A stretch of 64,000 bases of DNA, from NCBI GenBank assembly GCA_029062165.1, contig JAIDQQ010000020.1, positions 62,001 through 126,000 on the forward strand, written 5' to 3'. Source of the DNA: Ruminococcus sp. Lineage in GTDB: Bacteria > Bacillota > Clostridia > Oscillospirales > Ruminococcaceae. A program made the position numbers and the translations under genes. Positions 25,824-34,077 of the stretch are shown in pieces (position 1 is the stretch's first letter; each line of letters starts with the position of its first letter). The notes beneath the pieces were generated by a model, which worked only from the letters and a program-made list of their open reading frames with translations, did no database searches and was not told the DNA's origin.

Positions 25824-27293
25824 ATGCTTGATTATCTGAAAAAAGAAAGTTCCGTCACTACTACTGAAAACGGTGCTTTAACATACTCCACAACCGGAAA
25901 TGAATGTCTTGACCTGTTTTTCAAGGCTGGTGCTATGCGTTCCGCCGAAGAAAAGGAAATAGCTAATGTTGTAATCCGTGCATATGTCGAAAATCCTGAA
26001 AAAACTATGAAGATTATTTTTTATGTCCGTGATATAAGAGGCGGTTTAGGTGAAAGACGCTTTTTCAGGACAGCCATAAAATCCCTCCTGAAATGTTATC
26101 CCGACGCTGTAGAAAGAAATATACCGTATTTTGCGGAATACGGACGTTACGACGACTTAATGACCGTCATAGACAGTCCGTGCGAAAGCACAGCAGTAAA
26201 TGAAATAAAAAAACAGCTTGATTCCGATATTCAGGCAATGAACGCTGATAAAAACGTTTCACTTCTTGCGAAGTGGTTGCCGTCCGTCAATACGTCGTCG
26301 GAAGAAACAAGGAAACTCGGCAAGAAAATGTGTCGCCTGCTTGGTATGAACGAAAAGACTTACAGACAAACATTATCTTCATTGAGGAAATATATTGATA
26401 TAATAGAAAATCGTCTCCGTGAATCAGACTACACTTTCGACTATTCAAAACAACCTTCCTGTGCAATGTTCAGATACCGTCAGGCTTTTCTTAGGAACGA
26501 CGAGGAACGTTATACAGAATATCTCAAAGCCGTAGACAAAGGCGAAACTACTATTAATACATCTGCTCTCTATCCGTATGAGATAACAAGAAAATGTAAT
26601 GAAAATAAATGTATGTCCGAAGACGAAAAACTTTCACTTGACGTAACATGGAAGAATCTCCCTGACTATGCAACCACCGACGAAAACGCCATAGCAGTTA
26701 TAGATACTTCCGGTTCTATGACATGGAGTGAAAATTCGTCAGTACGTCCTTTGGATGTTGCACTTTCGCTGGGTATCTACTTTGCCGAACACAATAAAGG
26801 TACTTTCGCAAATCACTTCATAACATTTTCTGAAAATCCACGTCTTATAGAAATAAAAGGCGATGACATATTTCAGAAAGTCAATTACTGTATGAAATTT
26901 ACAGAATATGCAAATACAAACCTTGAAGCCGTATTCAATCTGATTCTTAATACTGCTGTTAAAAACAAATTGCCACAGGAAGAACTTCCGACAAAAATAT
27001 ACATCATATCAGATATGGAATTTGATTACTGTATAGAGGGCGGAAACAGTCTGCCACTCTTCGAGACCATGAAGAAGAAATATCAGAAAAAAGGCTATAA
27101 ACTTCCCGATATTGTTTTCTGGAATGTCAACAGCAGACAGTCAAATATGCCCGTAAGTATGTCAGAAACTGGTGCTACACTTGTATCAGGTTTTTCACCT
27201 GTGATATTTGACATGACCATATCCGGCGATATTTCACCGGCTTCAGTTATGGAAAGGGTTATTTCTTCTGAACGTTATGCACCGATAAAATAA
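25824..27293 (+). CDS. DUF2828 protein, Ro60/TROVE-like with C-terminal vWA domain
   Basis: 489 residues from ATG 25824 (SD AGAGGT). The N-terminal two thirds are helical repeats with the DUF2828 signature KIIFYVRDIRGGLGERRFFR and AEYGRYDDLMTVID. The C-terminal third (about 290-480) is a von Willebrand A fold with the metal site DTSGSM and downstream FSENPRL and SDMEFDYC segments. DUF2828 is related in architecture to Ro60/TROVE proteins, rings that bind Y RNAs and misfolded RNA. A hairpin-RNA array directly upstream and divergent WYL regulators suggest a dedicated ribonucleoprotein. RNA binding is inference; no enzymatic residues are seen. Confidence 0.85.
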   Translation: MLDYLKKESSVTTTENGALTYSTTGNECLDLFFKAGAMRSAEEKEIANVVIRAYVENPEKTMKIIFYVRDIRGGLGERRFFRTAIKSLLKCYPDAVERNIPYFAEYGRYDDLMTVIDSPCESTAVNEIKKQLDSDIQAMNADKNVSLLAKWLPSVNTSSEETRKLGKKMCRLLGMNEKTYRQTLSSLRKYIDIIENRLRESDYTFDYSKQPSCAMFRYRQAFLRNDEERYTEYLKAVDKGETTINTSALYPYEITRKCNENKCMSEDEKLSLDVTWKNLPDYATTDENAIAVIDTSGSMTWSENSSVRPLDVALSLGIYFAEHNKGTFANHFITFSENPRLIEIKGDDIFQKVNYCMKFTEYANTNLEAVFNLILNTAVKNKLPQEELPTKIYIISDMEFDYCIEGGNSLPLFETMKKKYQKKGYKLPDIVFWNVNSRQSNMPVSMSETGATLVSGFSPVIFDMTISGDISPASVMERVISSERYAPIK

Positions 27294-27295
27294 AT

Positions 27296-27327
27296 AAAAA
27301 AAGCGGTTATTATGACCGCTTTTTTCA
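27296..27327. terminator. Bidirectional terminator between DUF2828 and sigE
   Basis: AAAAAAGCGGT / ACCGCTTTTTT with a 7-nt loop. A and T tracts on both sides serve both convergent genes. Confidence 0.85.
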
Positions 27328-27341
27328 TGTTTCTGAAAAGT

Positions 27342-28040
27342 TTATGTTATACTTTCGAGTTTAACACGTAATTTATGTATGATTTTCTTTTCAAGACGTG
27401 ATATATATGACTGTGAAATACCTATTTGTTCAGCTACTTCTTTTTGAGTTTTTTCCTTGCCGTCGATAAGTCCGAACCGCATTTCCATAATTTCACGTTC
27501 ACGGTCACAAAGTTCCGCAACGGCATTACGAAGTATTTCCCTTTCGGCTTCGGTTTCGATTCCCTTGTTTACAATATCGTCATCAGTGCCGAGTACGTCC
27601 GATAAAAGAAGTTCATTTCCGTCATAGTCTATATTCAGTGGCTCATCTATGGAGAGGTCATTTCTGTACTGTGAGGACTTCCGCAGGAACATAAGTATTT
27701 CATTTTCTATACACCGTGAGGCATACGTTGCGAGTTTTATATTTTTTGTAGGACAGAAAGTATTTACCGCCTTTATAAGACCTATAGTACCGATTGAAAT
27801 AAGGTCTTCGAGACCTATTCCTGTTGATTCAAATTTCTTTGCTATATATACAACAAGTCTTAAATTATGTACAATAAGTCTGTCACGGGCGGACGGGTCA
27901 TTTTCAAGAAGACCTTTGAAGACTTCCTCTTCCTCCTGACGTGTAAGCGGTGGTGGGAGAGTGTCCGGACCGTTTATATAGAATACATCACAACTGAAAA
28001 TATCCCTGAATTTTTCAAGAATCATCTGAATAATGTTCAT
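27342..28040 (-). CDS. sigE: Sporulation sigma factor E (pro-sigma-E)
   Basis: 232 residues from ATG 28040 (SD AAGGAGG). Mother-cell sigma factor of early sporulation. The N-terminal pro-region ([17 protein letters not shown]) ends near [14 protein letters not shown], equivalent to the processing site. Region 2 has [16 protein letters not shown] and [12 protein letters not shown]; region 4 has [12 protein letters not shown] and the [23 protein letters not shown]. It lies 16 bp after spoIIGA, its processing protease. Confidence 0.95.
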   Translation of the reverse strand: MNIIQMILEKFRDIFSCDVFYINGPDTLPPPLTRQEEEEVFKGLLENDPSARDRLIVHNLRLVVYIAKKFESTGIGLEDLISIGTIGLIKAVNTFCPTKNIKLATYASRCIENEILMFLRKSSQYRNDLSIDEPLNIDYDGNELLLSDVLGTDDDIVNKGIETEAEREILRNAVAELCDREREIMEMRFGLIDGKEKTQKEVAEQIGISQSYISRLEKKIIHKLRVKLESIT

Positions 28041-28056
28041 AAAAATTTCCTCCTTT

Positions 28057-28866
28057 TTATATTTTAAGAATTTTCGGATTAAATACAGCATTTCCGGAAT
28101 TTTCGCCCAGACCTATTACAGCGTCTACTTTTTTTCTTTCGCCGGAGAGAGTATTTTTTATAAGTACCTCGTCCGGACGGAAAACTTCTATAAAACCGCT
28201 GTCGGATATAGTGGAGCAGGGCAGAATCCGGAAACCTTTCGGAATACTTCCGTTATTTTTTATTCCGCTGAATTTTTTCCTGTCGCATACTATGACCGGC
28301 GAACCGGAAAAGAAATCTGTCAGGGAATTTCCGGTATCTGCAAGTCCGTCAAGAGTTACTACAGTATCCATGTATTTTATTATAACGTCGTAACAGTCTG
28401 TACTTTCAGGTGTGCGGTACATGAAATTTTCAGCGATATATACAAGAAAATACATGACAGCAGTTGTCAGGACAAGTAACAGAAGTGAAAAATCTATATA
28501 GAAATAGGAATTATTGAACTGCATGAAATCCGGTTCAGACCATGAGTATACAGCGTATACAGTTCCGGCGAGTATGAAGTTTGCCGAAAAAAAAGCGACT
28601 GTATTTATAATCAGGCGTTTTTTACCCTGAAATCCGAAAGCTATTATAACAATCGTCACCACAGCGATAAGTTTTATCAGCGTATTGATAAAACCGTTCA
28701 GACTTGGTGCGAGTATCAGTAATGAGTAGATACTTCCATAGACGGCAGTTATCATACATCGCCGGAAACTAAGCGGTGAATGCGTAATGCGTGCCGTTAT
28801 ACGAAGAAGAAAATAATTCACGTATATATTCAGTATGATAAGGACATCAATATAGATAGTCTGCAC
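28057..28866 (-). CDS. spoIIGA: Sigma-E processing peptidase
   Basis: 269 residues. Five N-terminal membrane spans (residues about 5-150) are followed by an aspartic-protease-like domain with [20 protein letters not shown], where DTGN is the catalytic signature. The C-terminus has VIGLGENSG. It cleaves pro-sigma-E at the division septum after a forespore signal. The SD GGGAGGTG precedes the ATG. A TGTCGGAA sequence upstream (about 28932) only partly matches a Spo0A box. Confidence 0.93.
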   Translation of the reverse strand: MQTIYIDVLIILNIYVNYFLLRITARITHSPLSFRRCMITAVYGSIYSLLILAPSLNGFINTLIKLIAVVTIVIIAFGFQGKKRLIINTVAFFSANFILAGTVYAVYSWSEPDFMQFNNSYFYIDFSLLLLVLTTAVMYFLVYIAENFMYRTPESTDCYDVIIKYMDTVVTLDGLADTGNSLTDFFSGSPVIVCDRKKFSGIKNNGSIPKGFRILPCSTISDSGFIEVFRPDEVLIKNTLSGERKKVDAVIGLGENSGNAVFNPKILKI

Positions 28867-28954
28867 ATGACACCTCCCGAAAACTTTATTACTTGTCTTT
28901 ATATATTATAATATGTCCGATGTGCAGAATTTGTCGGAATCGCAGACCGGATAT

Positions 28955-28986
28955 AAAAAAACTCCCGAAATTTATCTTTCGGGAGT
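28955..28986 (-). terminator. Strong intrinsic terminator after the helicase unit
   Basis: ACTCCCGAAA / TTTCGGGAGT stem with a 6-nt loop and a run of seven T on the minus strand. Confidence 0.92.
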
Positions 28987-28992
28987 ATTCTG

Positions 28993-29097
28993 TCAGCGAA
29001 GAAACGGAAGTATTATTGCACCGAGTATCATTAAAATTGCTACTATAAGTACGGCTATTCTTTTTGCCGGAGTTTTTTCATGATTATTCCTGCTCAA
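28993..29097 (-). CDS. Tiny single-span membrane protein
   Basis: 34 residues with a TTG start: MSRNNHEKTPAKRIAVLIVA then a hydrophobic stretch ending PFLR. The SD AGAGGTGA stands six bases before TTG. A basic head and one span are typical of small firmicute membrane peptides. It is 29 bp downstream of the helicase and immediately before its terminator, so probably co-transcribed. Function unknown. Confidence 0.55.
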   Translation of the reverse strand: MSRNNHEKTPAKRIAVLIVAILMILGAIILPFLR

Positions 29098-29126
29098 ATT
29101 TTTTCACCTCTTGTATCAGATATTTT

Positions 29127-30836
29127 TCAGTGTCTTTTTTTCGTACGCTTACTGCGGTTCGGGATATAGTCATAGACTTCATTCTTTTTTCTGTGTCCGT
29201 ATGCACGGGCTTTACGGTCAAATTCAGGTTTTTTCGGATTGTCATAACGTCTGCTTTTTGTTTCCTTACCCTTATATAATTTTACTTCAACTTTATTACC
29301 GTTTATCTTCATGGGATTGGTACTGTCAAGAATGTAGTCTTTTTCAGCTTCCGGAATCTCAACTGTAGTATGTGTATCGAATATATCTATTTTTCCGAAA
29401 TCTCTTCCGGACATTCCTGTAGCGTCTACCAACGCACCGAGTATAAAATTAGGGGCTATATGTTTGTTTCTGCCTATGCTTATATCTACCTTTACTGTCT
29501 GTGTACCTTTTCTGCCTTTTTTAAGCGGACGTGGTTTTTCAAATTCCGGAATATTTTCAGTTTCGGATTTAAGTTTTTCTGAAATAAGTCTTAAAGCTGT
29601 CTCACGGTAATTAATACCTGCTCCGGCGAGTTTTTCAAGAACGTCATCAGCCTCACGGACTGTTTCATTTATGGATGCTATTTCAGAAATAATCTCATCT
29701 TTTTTCATGGAAATAATTTCCGATTTTTCCGGTAAAGACTTTTCAATAATATCAGCTTTTGTATAACGTTCAATTTCACGGAGTTCATATAACTGTCTGC
29801 GTCCGCTTATCAAAGTGTAAGCCGTTCCGGTATGCCCTGCACGTCCGGTACGTCCTGTGCGGTGTATGTAGTATTCGTTATCCTGTGGCAAATCGTAATT
29901 GAAGACGGCGTCAACACCGGTTACATCTATTCCACGTGCGGCGACGTCCGTGGCAACGAGTATTTCAACGGATTTATTCCTGAAACTGTTCATGACCTGT
30001 GTACGCTGTGACTGTTTCATATCGCCGTGTATTCCGACAGCCCTGAATCCTGATTTGACAAGCTCTTCCGTCAAATCGTCAACCATTTTCTTTGTATTGC
30101 AGAATACCATTGAAGACTTAGGGGCATACGCTTTTAAAAGAAGTTTAAGAGCATCTGTTTTTCTGCCCATAGCGACTTCATAATAATATTGTTCAATCAA
30201 TTCAACTGTTTTCTGTGTCGACTTTATTTCCACGTGTACCGGATTTTTCTGATAAGTTTCGGTTATGGCGAGTATAGCCGGTGGCATAGTCGCCGAAAAT
30301 AAAACGGTCTGTCGGTCTTCCGGTACTTCCGAAAGTATAGCTTCTATATCTTCCCTGAAACCCATATTTAACATCTCGTCAGCCTCGTCGAGTACAACAT
30401 ATCTGATGTTGTTAAGTTTCAGGGTACGTCTGCGGATATGGTCTAAAATTCGACCTGGTGTGCCTATGACGATATTCGCACGGCGTTTGAGTTCGTGAAT
30501 CTGTTTGTCCATACTCGCACCCCCGTATACACAGACAGCCTTTACACCCTTTTTGTACCGTGCAAATTTGCGTATTTCCTCGTATGCCTGCATAGCGAGT
30601 TCACGTGTAGGACACATAACAAGTACGCTGATATTTCCGGTATCTGTTATGGATTCAACAGCCGGTATGCCGAATGCAGCGGTTTTACCTGTACCGGTGT
30701 TTGAATGTCCGATAACGTCCTGTCCCTCAAGAATAAGAGGAATGCTTTTCTGTTGGATTTCGGTCATTTCCGTGAAGCCGAGTTCCTCAACAGCCTTCAA
30801 AATTTCCTGTGATAAATTCAATTCTTTAAAATACAT
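29127..30836 (-). CDS. DEAD-box RNA helicase with DbpA-type RNA-binding domain
   Basis: 569 residues. The helicase core (about 1-370) has FTEMTEIQQKSIPL (Q motif), SNTGTGKTAAF (Walker A), VLDEADEML, FSATMP and the C-terminal HRTGRTGRAG. A linker follows. Residues about 455-535 match the DbpA C-terminal RNA-binding fold (IDISIGRNKHIAPNFILGAL...DYILDSTNPMKINGNKVEV). It ends in a basic tail with NRSKRTKKRH. It is of the CshA/DeaD type that works in ribosome assembly, RNA decay and cold adaptation. SD AAAGGATTT. Confidence 0.93.
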   Translation of the reverse strand: MYFKELNLSQEILKAVEELGFTEMTEIQQKSIPLILEGQDVIGHSNTGTGKTAAFGIPAVESITDTGNISVLVMCPTRELAMQAYEEIRKFARYKKGVKAVCVYGGASMDKQIHELKRRANIVIGTPGRILDHIRRRTLKLNNIRYVVLDEADEMLNMGFREDIEAILSEVPEDRQTVLFSATMPPAILAITETYQKNPVHVEIKSTQKTVELIEQYYYEVAMGRKTDALKLLLKAYAPKSSMVFCNTKKMVDDLTEELVKSGFRAVGIHGDMKQSQRTQVMNSFRNKSVEILVATDVAARGIDVTGVDAVFNYDLPQDNEYYIHRTGRTGRAGHTGTAYTLISGRRQLYELREIERYTKADIIEKSLPEKSEIISMKKDEIISEIASINETVREADDVLEKLAGAGINYRETALRLISEKLKSETENIPEFEKPRPLKKGRKGTQTVKVDISIGRNKHIAPNFILGALVDATGMSGRDFGKIDIFDTHTTVEIPEAEKDYILDSTNPMKINGNKVEVKLYKGKETKSRRYDNPKKPEFDRKARAYGHRKKNEVYDYIPNRSKRTKKRH

Positions 30837-30907
30837 TGTAAATCCTTTCTCAAAAAAAAGTATGATAATATAATATCACATTTTCCGGAGAACGTCAATA
30901 GTAAAAT

Positions 30908-30934
30908 AAAATGCGAGTATAAAAACCCGCATTT
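30908..30934 (-). terminator. Terminator of the first sulfhydrylase gene
   Basis: AAATGCG / CGCATTT hairpin with a 12-nt loop, then TTATTTT on the minus strand. Confidence 0.7.
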
Positions 30935-30942
30935 CATATAAA

Positions 30943-32223
30943 TTATTTTACAGCCTCAAAACCTTTGGCGAGGTCAGCTATTATGTCGTCAATGTGTTCC
31001 GTACCTATGGAAAGTCTTATAGTATTAGGCTTGATACCTGCGGAAAGTAATTCGTCTTCGTTCATCTGTGAGTGTGTCGTTGAAGCCGGATGTATTACCA
31101 GCGACTTTACGTCAGCTACGTTTGCAAGCAGTGAGAATAATTCAAGACTTTCGGTAAATTTCTTTGCGGTATCGGCATTGCCTTTTATCTCAAATGTGAA
31201 AATAGAAGCCGAACCGTTAGGGAAATATCTGTCATAGAGTTCTTTGGCTTTTCCGGTTTCGAGTGACGGGTGATTTACCTTTTCTACCTGTGGGTGATTG
31301 TTCAGGAAATCAACGACTTTCAAGGCGTTCTCGACGTGTCTTTCAAGACGGAGTGAGAGGGTTTCCAGACCTTGCAGTAACAGGAACGAATTGAACGGCG
31401 ATATAACTGCACCTTGGTCACGCATAAGGGTTGTACGGATTTTCATGACGTATGCGAGATTTCCGCAAGCCTCCGTGAAAACTACTCCGTGATATGACGG
31501 ATTAGGTTTCGAGAGTGCCGGAAATTTATCATTCTGTGACCAGTCGAATTTACCGCTGTCAACGATAACGCCACCCATTACAGTACCGTGACCGCCTATG
31601 AACTTTGTAGCAGAATGTACTACAATATCAGCACCGTGTTCGATAGGTCTTAAAAGATAAGGTGTAGCAAAAGTATTGTCAACGATAAGCGGTATACCGT
31701 GTCTGTGTGCGACTTCTGCAATAGCTTCAATGTCTATAACGTCGGAATTAGGATTGCCGAGGGTTTCTGCATAGAGTAACTTTGTATTCGGCTGGATAGC
31801 TTTTTCAAAATTTTCAGGGTCAGACGGATTGACAAATGTTGTAGTGAGACCCTGTTCAACAAGGGTATTGGCGAAAAGATTATAAGTTCCTCCGTAAAGA
31901 TTCGTAGATGATACAATATGGTCACCGGCTGTGGCGATATTCTGTACAGCGTATGTTATAGCCGATGAGCCTGAAGACGTTGCCAATGCACCTGCTCCGC
32001 CCTCAAGGACGGCTATTCTTTTTTCAAAAACGTCGGAAGTAGGATTCATAAGACGTGTATATATGTTACCGCCCTCTGTGAGTGCGAAACGTCCGGCAGC
32101 CTGTGCGGAATCCTTGAAAACATAGGAAGTTGTCGCATATATCGGTACAGCACGTGCATCTGTAGTAGGGTCTGGAGTTTCCTGACCGGCGTGTACCTGC
32201 ATAGTTTCAAATTTATAACTCAT
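30943..32223 (-). CDS. metY: O-acetylhomoserine sulfhydrylase
   Basis: 426 residues. PLP enzyme of the Cys/Met-metabolism family, making homocysteine from O-acetylhomoserine and sulfide. It begins MSYKFETMQVHAGQETPDPT, typical of MetY. It carries YTRLMNPTSDVFEKR, the PLP-Lys motif VHSATKFIGGHGTVMGG, and LRLSIGTEHIDDI at the end. It has its own promoter at 32274-32302 and a terminator, so it is separate from the paralog upstream. Confidence 0.92.
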   Translation of the reverse strand: MSYKFETMQVHAGQETPDPTTDARAVPIYATTSYVFKDSAQAAGRFALTEGGNIYTRLMNPTSDVFEKRIAVLEGGAGALATSSGSSAITYAVQNIATAGDHIVSSTNLYGGTYNLFANTLVEQGLTTTFVNPSDPENFEKAIQPNTKLLYAETLGNPNSDVIDIEAIAEVAHRHGIPLIVDNTFATPYLLRPIEHGADIVVHSATKFIGGHGTVMGGVIVDSGKFDWSQNDKFPALSKPNPSYHGVVFTEACGNLAYVMKIRTTLMRDQGAVISPFNSFLLLQGLETLSLRLERHVENALKVVDFLNNHPQVEKVNHPSLETGKAKELYDRYFPNGSASIFTFEIKGNADTAKKFTESLELFSLLANVADVKSLVIHPASTTHSQMNEDELLSAGIKPNTIRLSIGTEHIDDIIADLAKGFEAVK

Positions 32224-32273
32224 GATTTATCATACCTTTCATATTAAACATAGTTTTTAAGTAGGTTAAAAAT

Positions 32274-32302
32274 ATAATAACATATAAATTTCTGTTTGTC
32301 AA
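32274..32302 (-). promoter_or_regulatory. Promoter of metY
   Basis: Minus strand TTGACA (32302-32297), 17 nt, TATTAT (32279-32274). Confidence 0.75.
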
Positions 32303-32319
32303 GACCTTTCAAGAAAAAA

Positions 32320-32342
32320 ATCCGGATATTTTTTATCCGGAT
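32320..32342 (-). terminator. Terminator of the second sulfhydrylase gene
   Basis: ATCCGGATA / TATCCGGAT hairpin with a 5-nt loop and a seven-T tract on the minus strand. Confidence 0.88.
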
Positions 32343-32351
32343 TTATATATT

Positions 32352-33617
32352 TCAATCTATTGCCTTAAATGCCTGCTCAATATCTGCTATGATGTCATCG
32401 ACGTTTTCAAGACCGCATGAAAATCTAATCATACCGCCGTTTATTCCGGCTGATACGAGCTGTTCTTCTGTAAGCTGTCTGTGAGTTTCGCTTGCCGGAT
32501 GAAGAACGCACGTTCTTATATCAGCGACGTGTACTTCATTTGAAGCGAGTTTAAGGCTGTCCATGAATTTAATGGCATTAGGTCTGCCACCCTTGATTAC
32601 GAAAGAAATTACTCCACTGCAACCGCTTAAATATTTTTGTGCGAGTCCGTAACTCTTATCAGACTTCAGAGCAGGATATATTACAGACTCAACCTTATCT
32701 GATTTTTCAAAATATTCCGCTACTTTAAGGGCATTTTCACAATACTGCTTCATTCTTACGGCGAGGGTTTCAAGACCTAAATTCAGCAGGAATGACGAAT
32801 GTGCAGACGGATAACAACCAAAATCCCGCATTAACTGCATTCTTGCCTTAGTGATGTAGGCTGATTTTCCGTAAGTCTGTACATATGAAATGCCATGATA
32901 TGATTCGTCAGGCTCTGTAAATTCAGGGAAATTGCCGTTAGACCAGTCAAAATTACCGCTGTCAACGATAACACCGCCGGTCTGTACCGCATGACCGTCC
33001 ATATATTTACTTGTTGAGTGTATAACAATATCCGCACCAAATTCAATAGGTCTGCAAAGTATCGGCGTTGCAAAAGTATTGTCAACTATAAGCGGTACGT
33101 TATGTGCGTGGGCGATACGTGCGAATTTTTCTATATCAAGTACGGTAAGTGCCGGATTGGCTATAGTTTCGCCGAAAACTGCCTTAGTGTTCGGTTTGAA
33201 ACATCTGCTTATTTCCTCATCACTTGCCGACGGGTCAATGTATATGCACTCAATGCCTAATTTTTTAAGAGTATACGAAAAAAGATTGATAGTTCCGCCG
33301 TAAATTTCCGGAGTGCTTATAATACTGTCACCGGCTTTACAGATATTAAGTATGGAAAGGAGCGTGGCAGCCTGTCCGGAGCTGGTACACATTGCACCGA
33401 TACCGCCCTCCAGAGCGGATATTTTCGCCTCGATAGCCATAGTGGTGGGATTCTCGAAACGTGAGTATATAAGGCTTTTTGTGGGGTCATCGAATACTTG
33501 TGCTACTTCTTCCGTCGAATCGTATACATATGTAGTACTCTGCACTATCGGAACTACTCTCGGTTCGCCGTTTTTAGGAGTATAGCCCTCATGCAGACAT
33601 TGTGTTTCTATCTTCAT
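32352..33617 (-). CDS. PLP-dependent sulfhydrylase/trans-sulfuration enzyme, MetY paralog
   Basis: 421 residues from ATG 33617 (SD GGAGGT). It begins KIETQCLHEGYTPKNGEPRV, has YSRFENPTTMAIEAKISALE, the PLP-Lys motif VIHSTSKYMDGHAVQTGG and RFSCGLENVDDI. It could be an O-acetylhomoserine or O-acetylserine sulfhydrylase, or a cystathionine gamma-synthase or lyase; sequence alone does not settle this. The ATG is only about 20 bp past a terminator hairpin (33643-33658), and the leader carries two tRNA-like folds, so expression is probably controlled by transcription attenuation. Confidence 0.88.
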   Translation of the reverse strand: MKIETQCLHEGYTPKNGEPRVVPIVQSTTYVYDSTEEVAQVFDDPTKSLIYSRFENPTTMAIEAKISALEGGIGAMCTSSGQAATLLSILNICKAGDSIISTPEIYGGTINLFSYTLKKLGIECIYIDPSASDEEISRCFKPNTKAVFGETIANPALTVLDIEKFARIAHAHNVPLIVDNTFATPILCRPIEFGADIVIHSTSKYMDGHAVQTGGVIVDSGNFDWSNGNFPEFTEPDESYHGISYVQTYGKSAYITKARMQLMRDFGCYPSAHSSFLLNLGLETLAVRMKQYCENALKVAEYFEKSDKVESVIYPALKSDKSYGLAQKYLSGCSGVISFVIKGGRPNAIKFMDSLKLASNEVHVADIRTCVLHPASETHRQLTEEQLVSAGINGGMIRFSCGLENVDDIIADIEQAFKAID

Positions 33618-33636
33618 TTTAAAAACCTCCTTAAAA

Positions 33637-33848
33637 TAAAAAAGGTCATTACTGACCTGATTATTTTTATTTAAAATCCGCATACGGATTTACACCGTAA
33701 TCTTTCCTCTTAGCAGGAGGACTGTTTTATTACTTAAACTATGCGGAAATGTCAGGCGGATTATCCGCACCGTCAGAATGTGGAAACTGAAGTTCTTTAC
33801 TTAAACTACTGACAGCATTATTATATCATATTATTTTCATTTTGTCAA
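33637..33848 (-). ncRNA. Double-cloverleaf leader RNA, copy C, with promoter and terminator
   Basis: The promoter is TTGACA (33848-33843), 17 nt, TATAAT (33825-33820). Module 1 (33814-33750): 6-bp TGTCAG/CTGACA, TA linker, D-like arm GTTT/GAAC, a TCAG/CTGA arm, then GCGG/CCGC. Module 2 (33747-33677): TCCGCA/TGCGGA, TA, GTTT/AAAC, TCCTC-CTGCTAA-GAGGA (7-nt loop with U33 and GCU in the anticodon place), a 5-nt variable region, and TACGG-TGTAAAT-CCGTA. The terminator hairpin AGGTCA/TGACCT plus T6 (33637-33658) lies just before the SD of the sulfhydrylase gene. CCTGA of module 1 could pair with TCAGG of the terminator. Confidence 0.65.
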
Positions 33849-33857
33849 TAGAAAAAT

Positions 33858-34068
33858 AAAAAAAATTCAGTCCTGAAAGACTGAACCATTTTTAAAGACC
33901 GTTTGCGGAGTTAAACCGCAGTTTCCACAACTGTTGCGGAGGTGGCGTTCTGACGTTGAACTATACGGCAGTATCAGGCGGATAACCGCACCGCCAGCGT
34001 GAAGGGCTGGAGTTCTGAATTTAAACTACTGACAACGTTATTATATCATATTATTTTCATTTTGTCAA
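33858..34068 (-). ncRNA. Double-cloverleaf RNA, copy B, with promoter and terminator
   Basis: TTGACA (34068-34063), 17 nt, TATAAT (34045-34040). Module 1: TGTCAG/CTGATA (one G-U), TA, GTTT/GAAC, CCAGC-CCTTCAC-GCTGG, GCGG/CCGC. Module 2: GCCGT/ACGGT, TA, GTTC-AACGTCA-GAAC, CCAC/GTGG arm, TGCGG-TTTAACT-CCGCA. The terminator TTCAGTC/GACTGAA plus T8 (33858-33885) makes it a free-standing RNA of about 175 nt. CCAGC/GCTGG replaces TCAG/CTGA of the other copies, a compensatory change. Confidence 0.65.
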
Positions 34069-34077
34069 TAGAAAAAT

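Noticed and set aside
28925-28940. Spo0A box upstream of spoIIGA
   Set aside because: TGTCGGAA has a mismatch to TGTCGAA and its distance and orientation were not convincing.
33677-33747. A genuine tRNA-Ser(GCU) gene
   Set aside because: It lacks the D-loop GG, T-loop TTC, CCA end and the long class II variable arm, and the acceptor stem has six pairs.
25724-33822. Shared 12-mer CTGACAGCATTA between array unit 6 and the plus strand of the copy C leader
   Set aside because: In AT-rich DNA many 12-mer pairs occur by chance in 64 kb, and the two lie on different strands relative to their transcripts.
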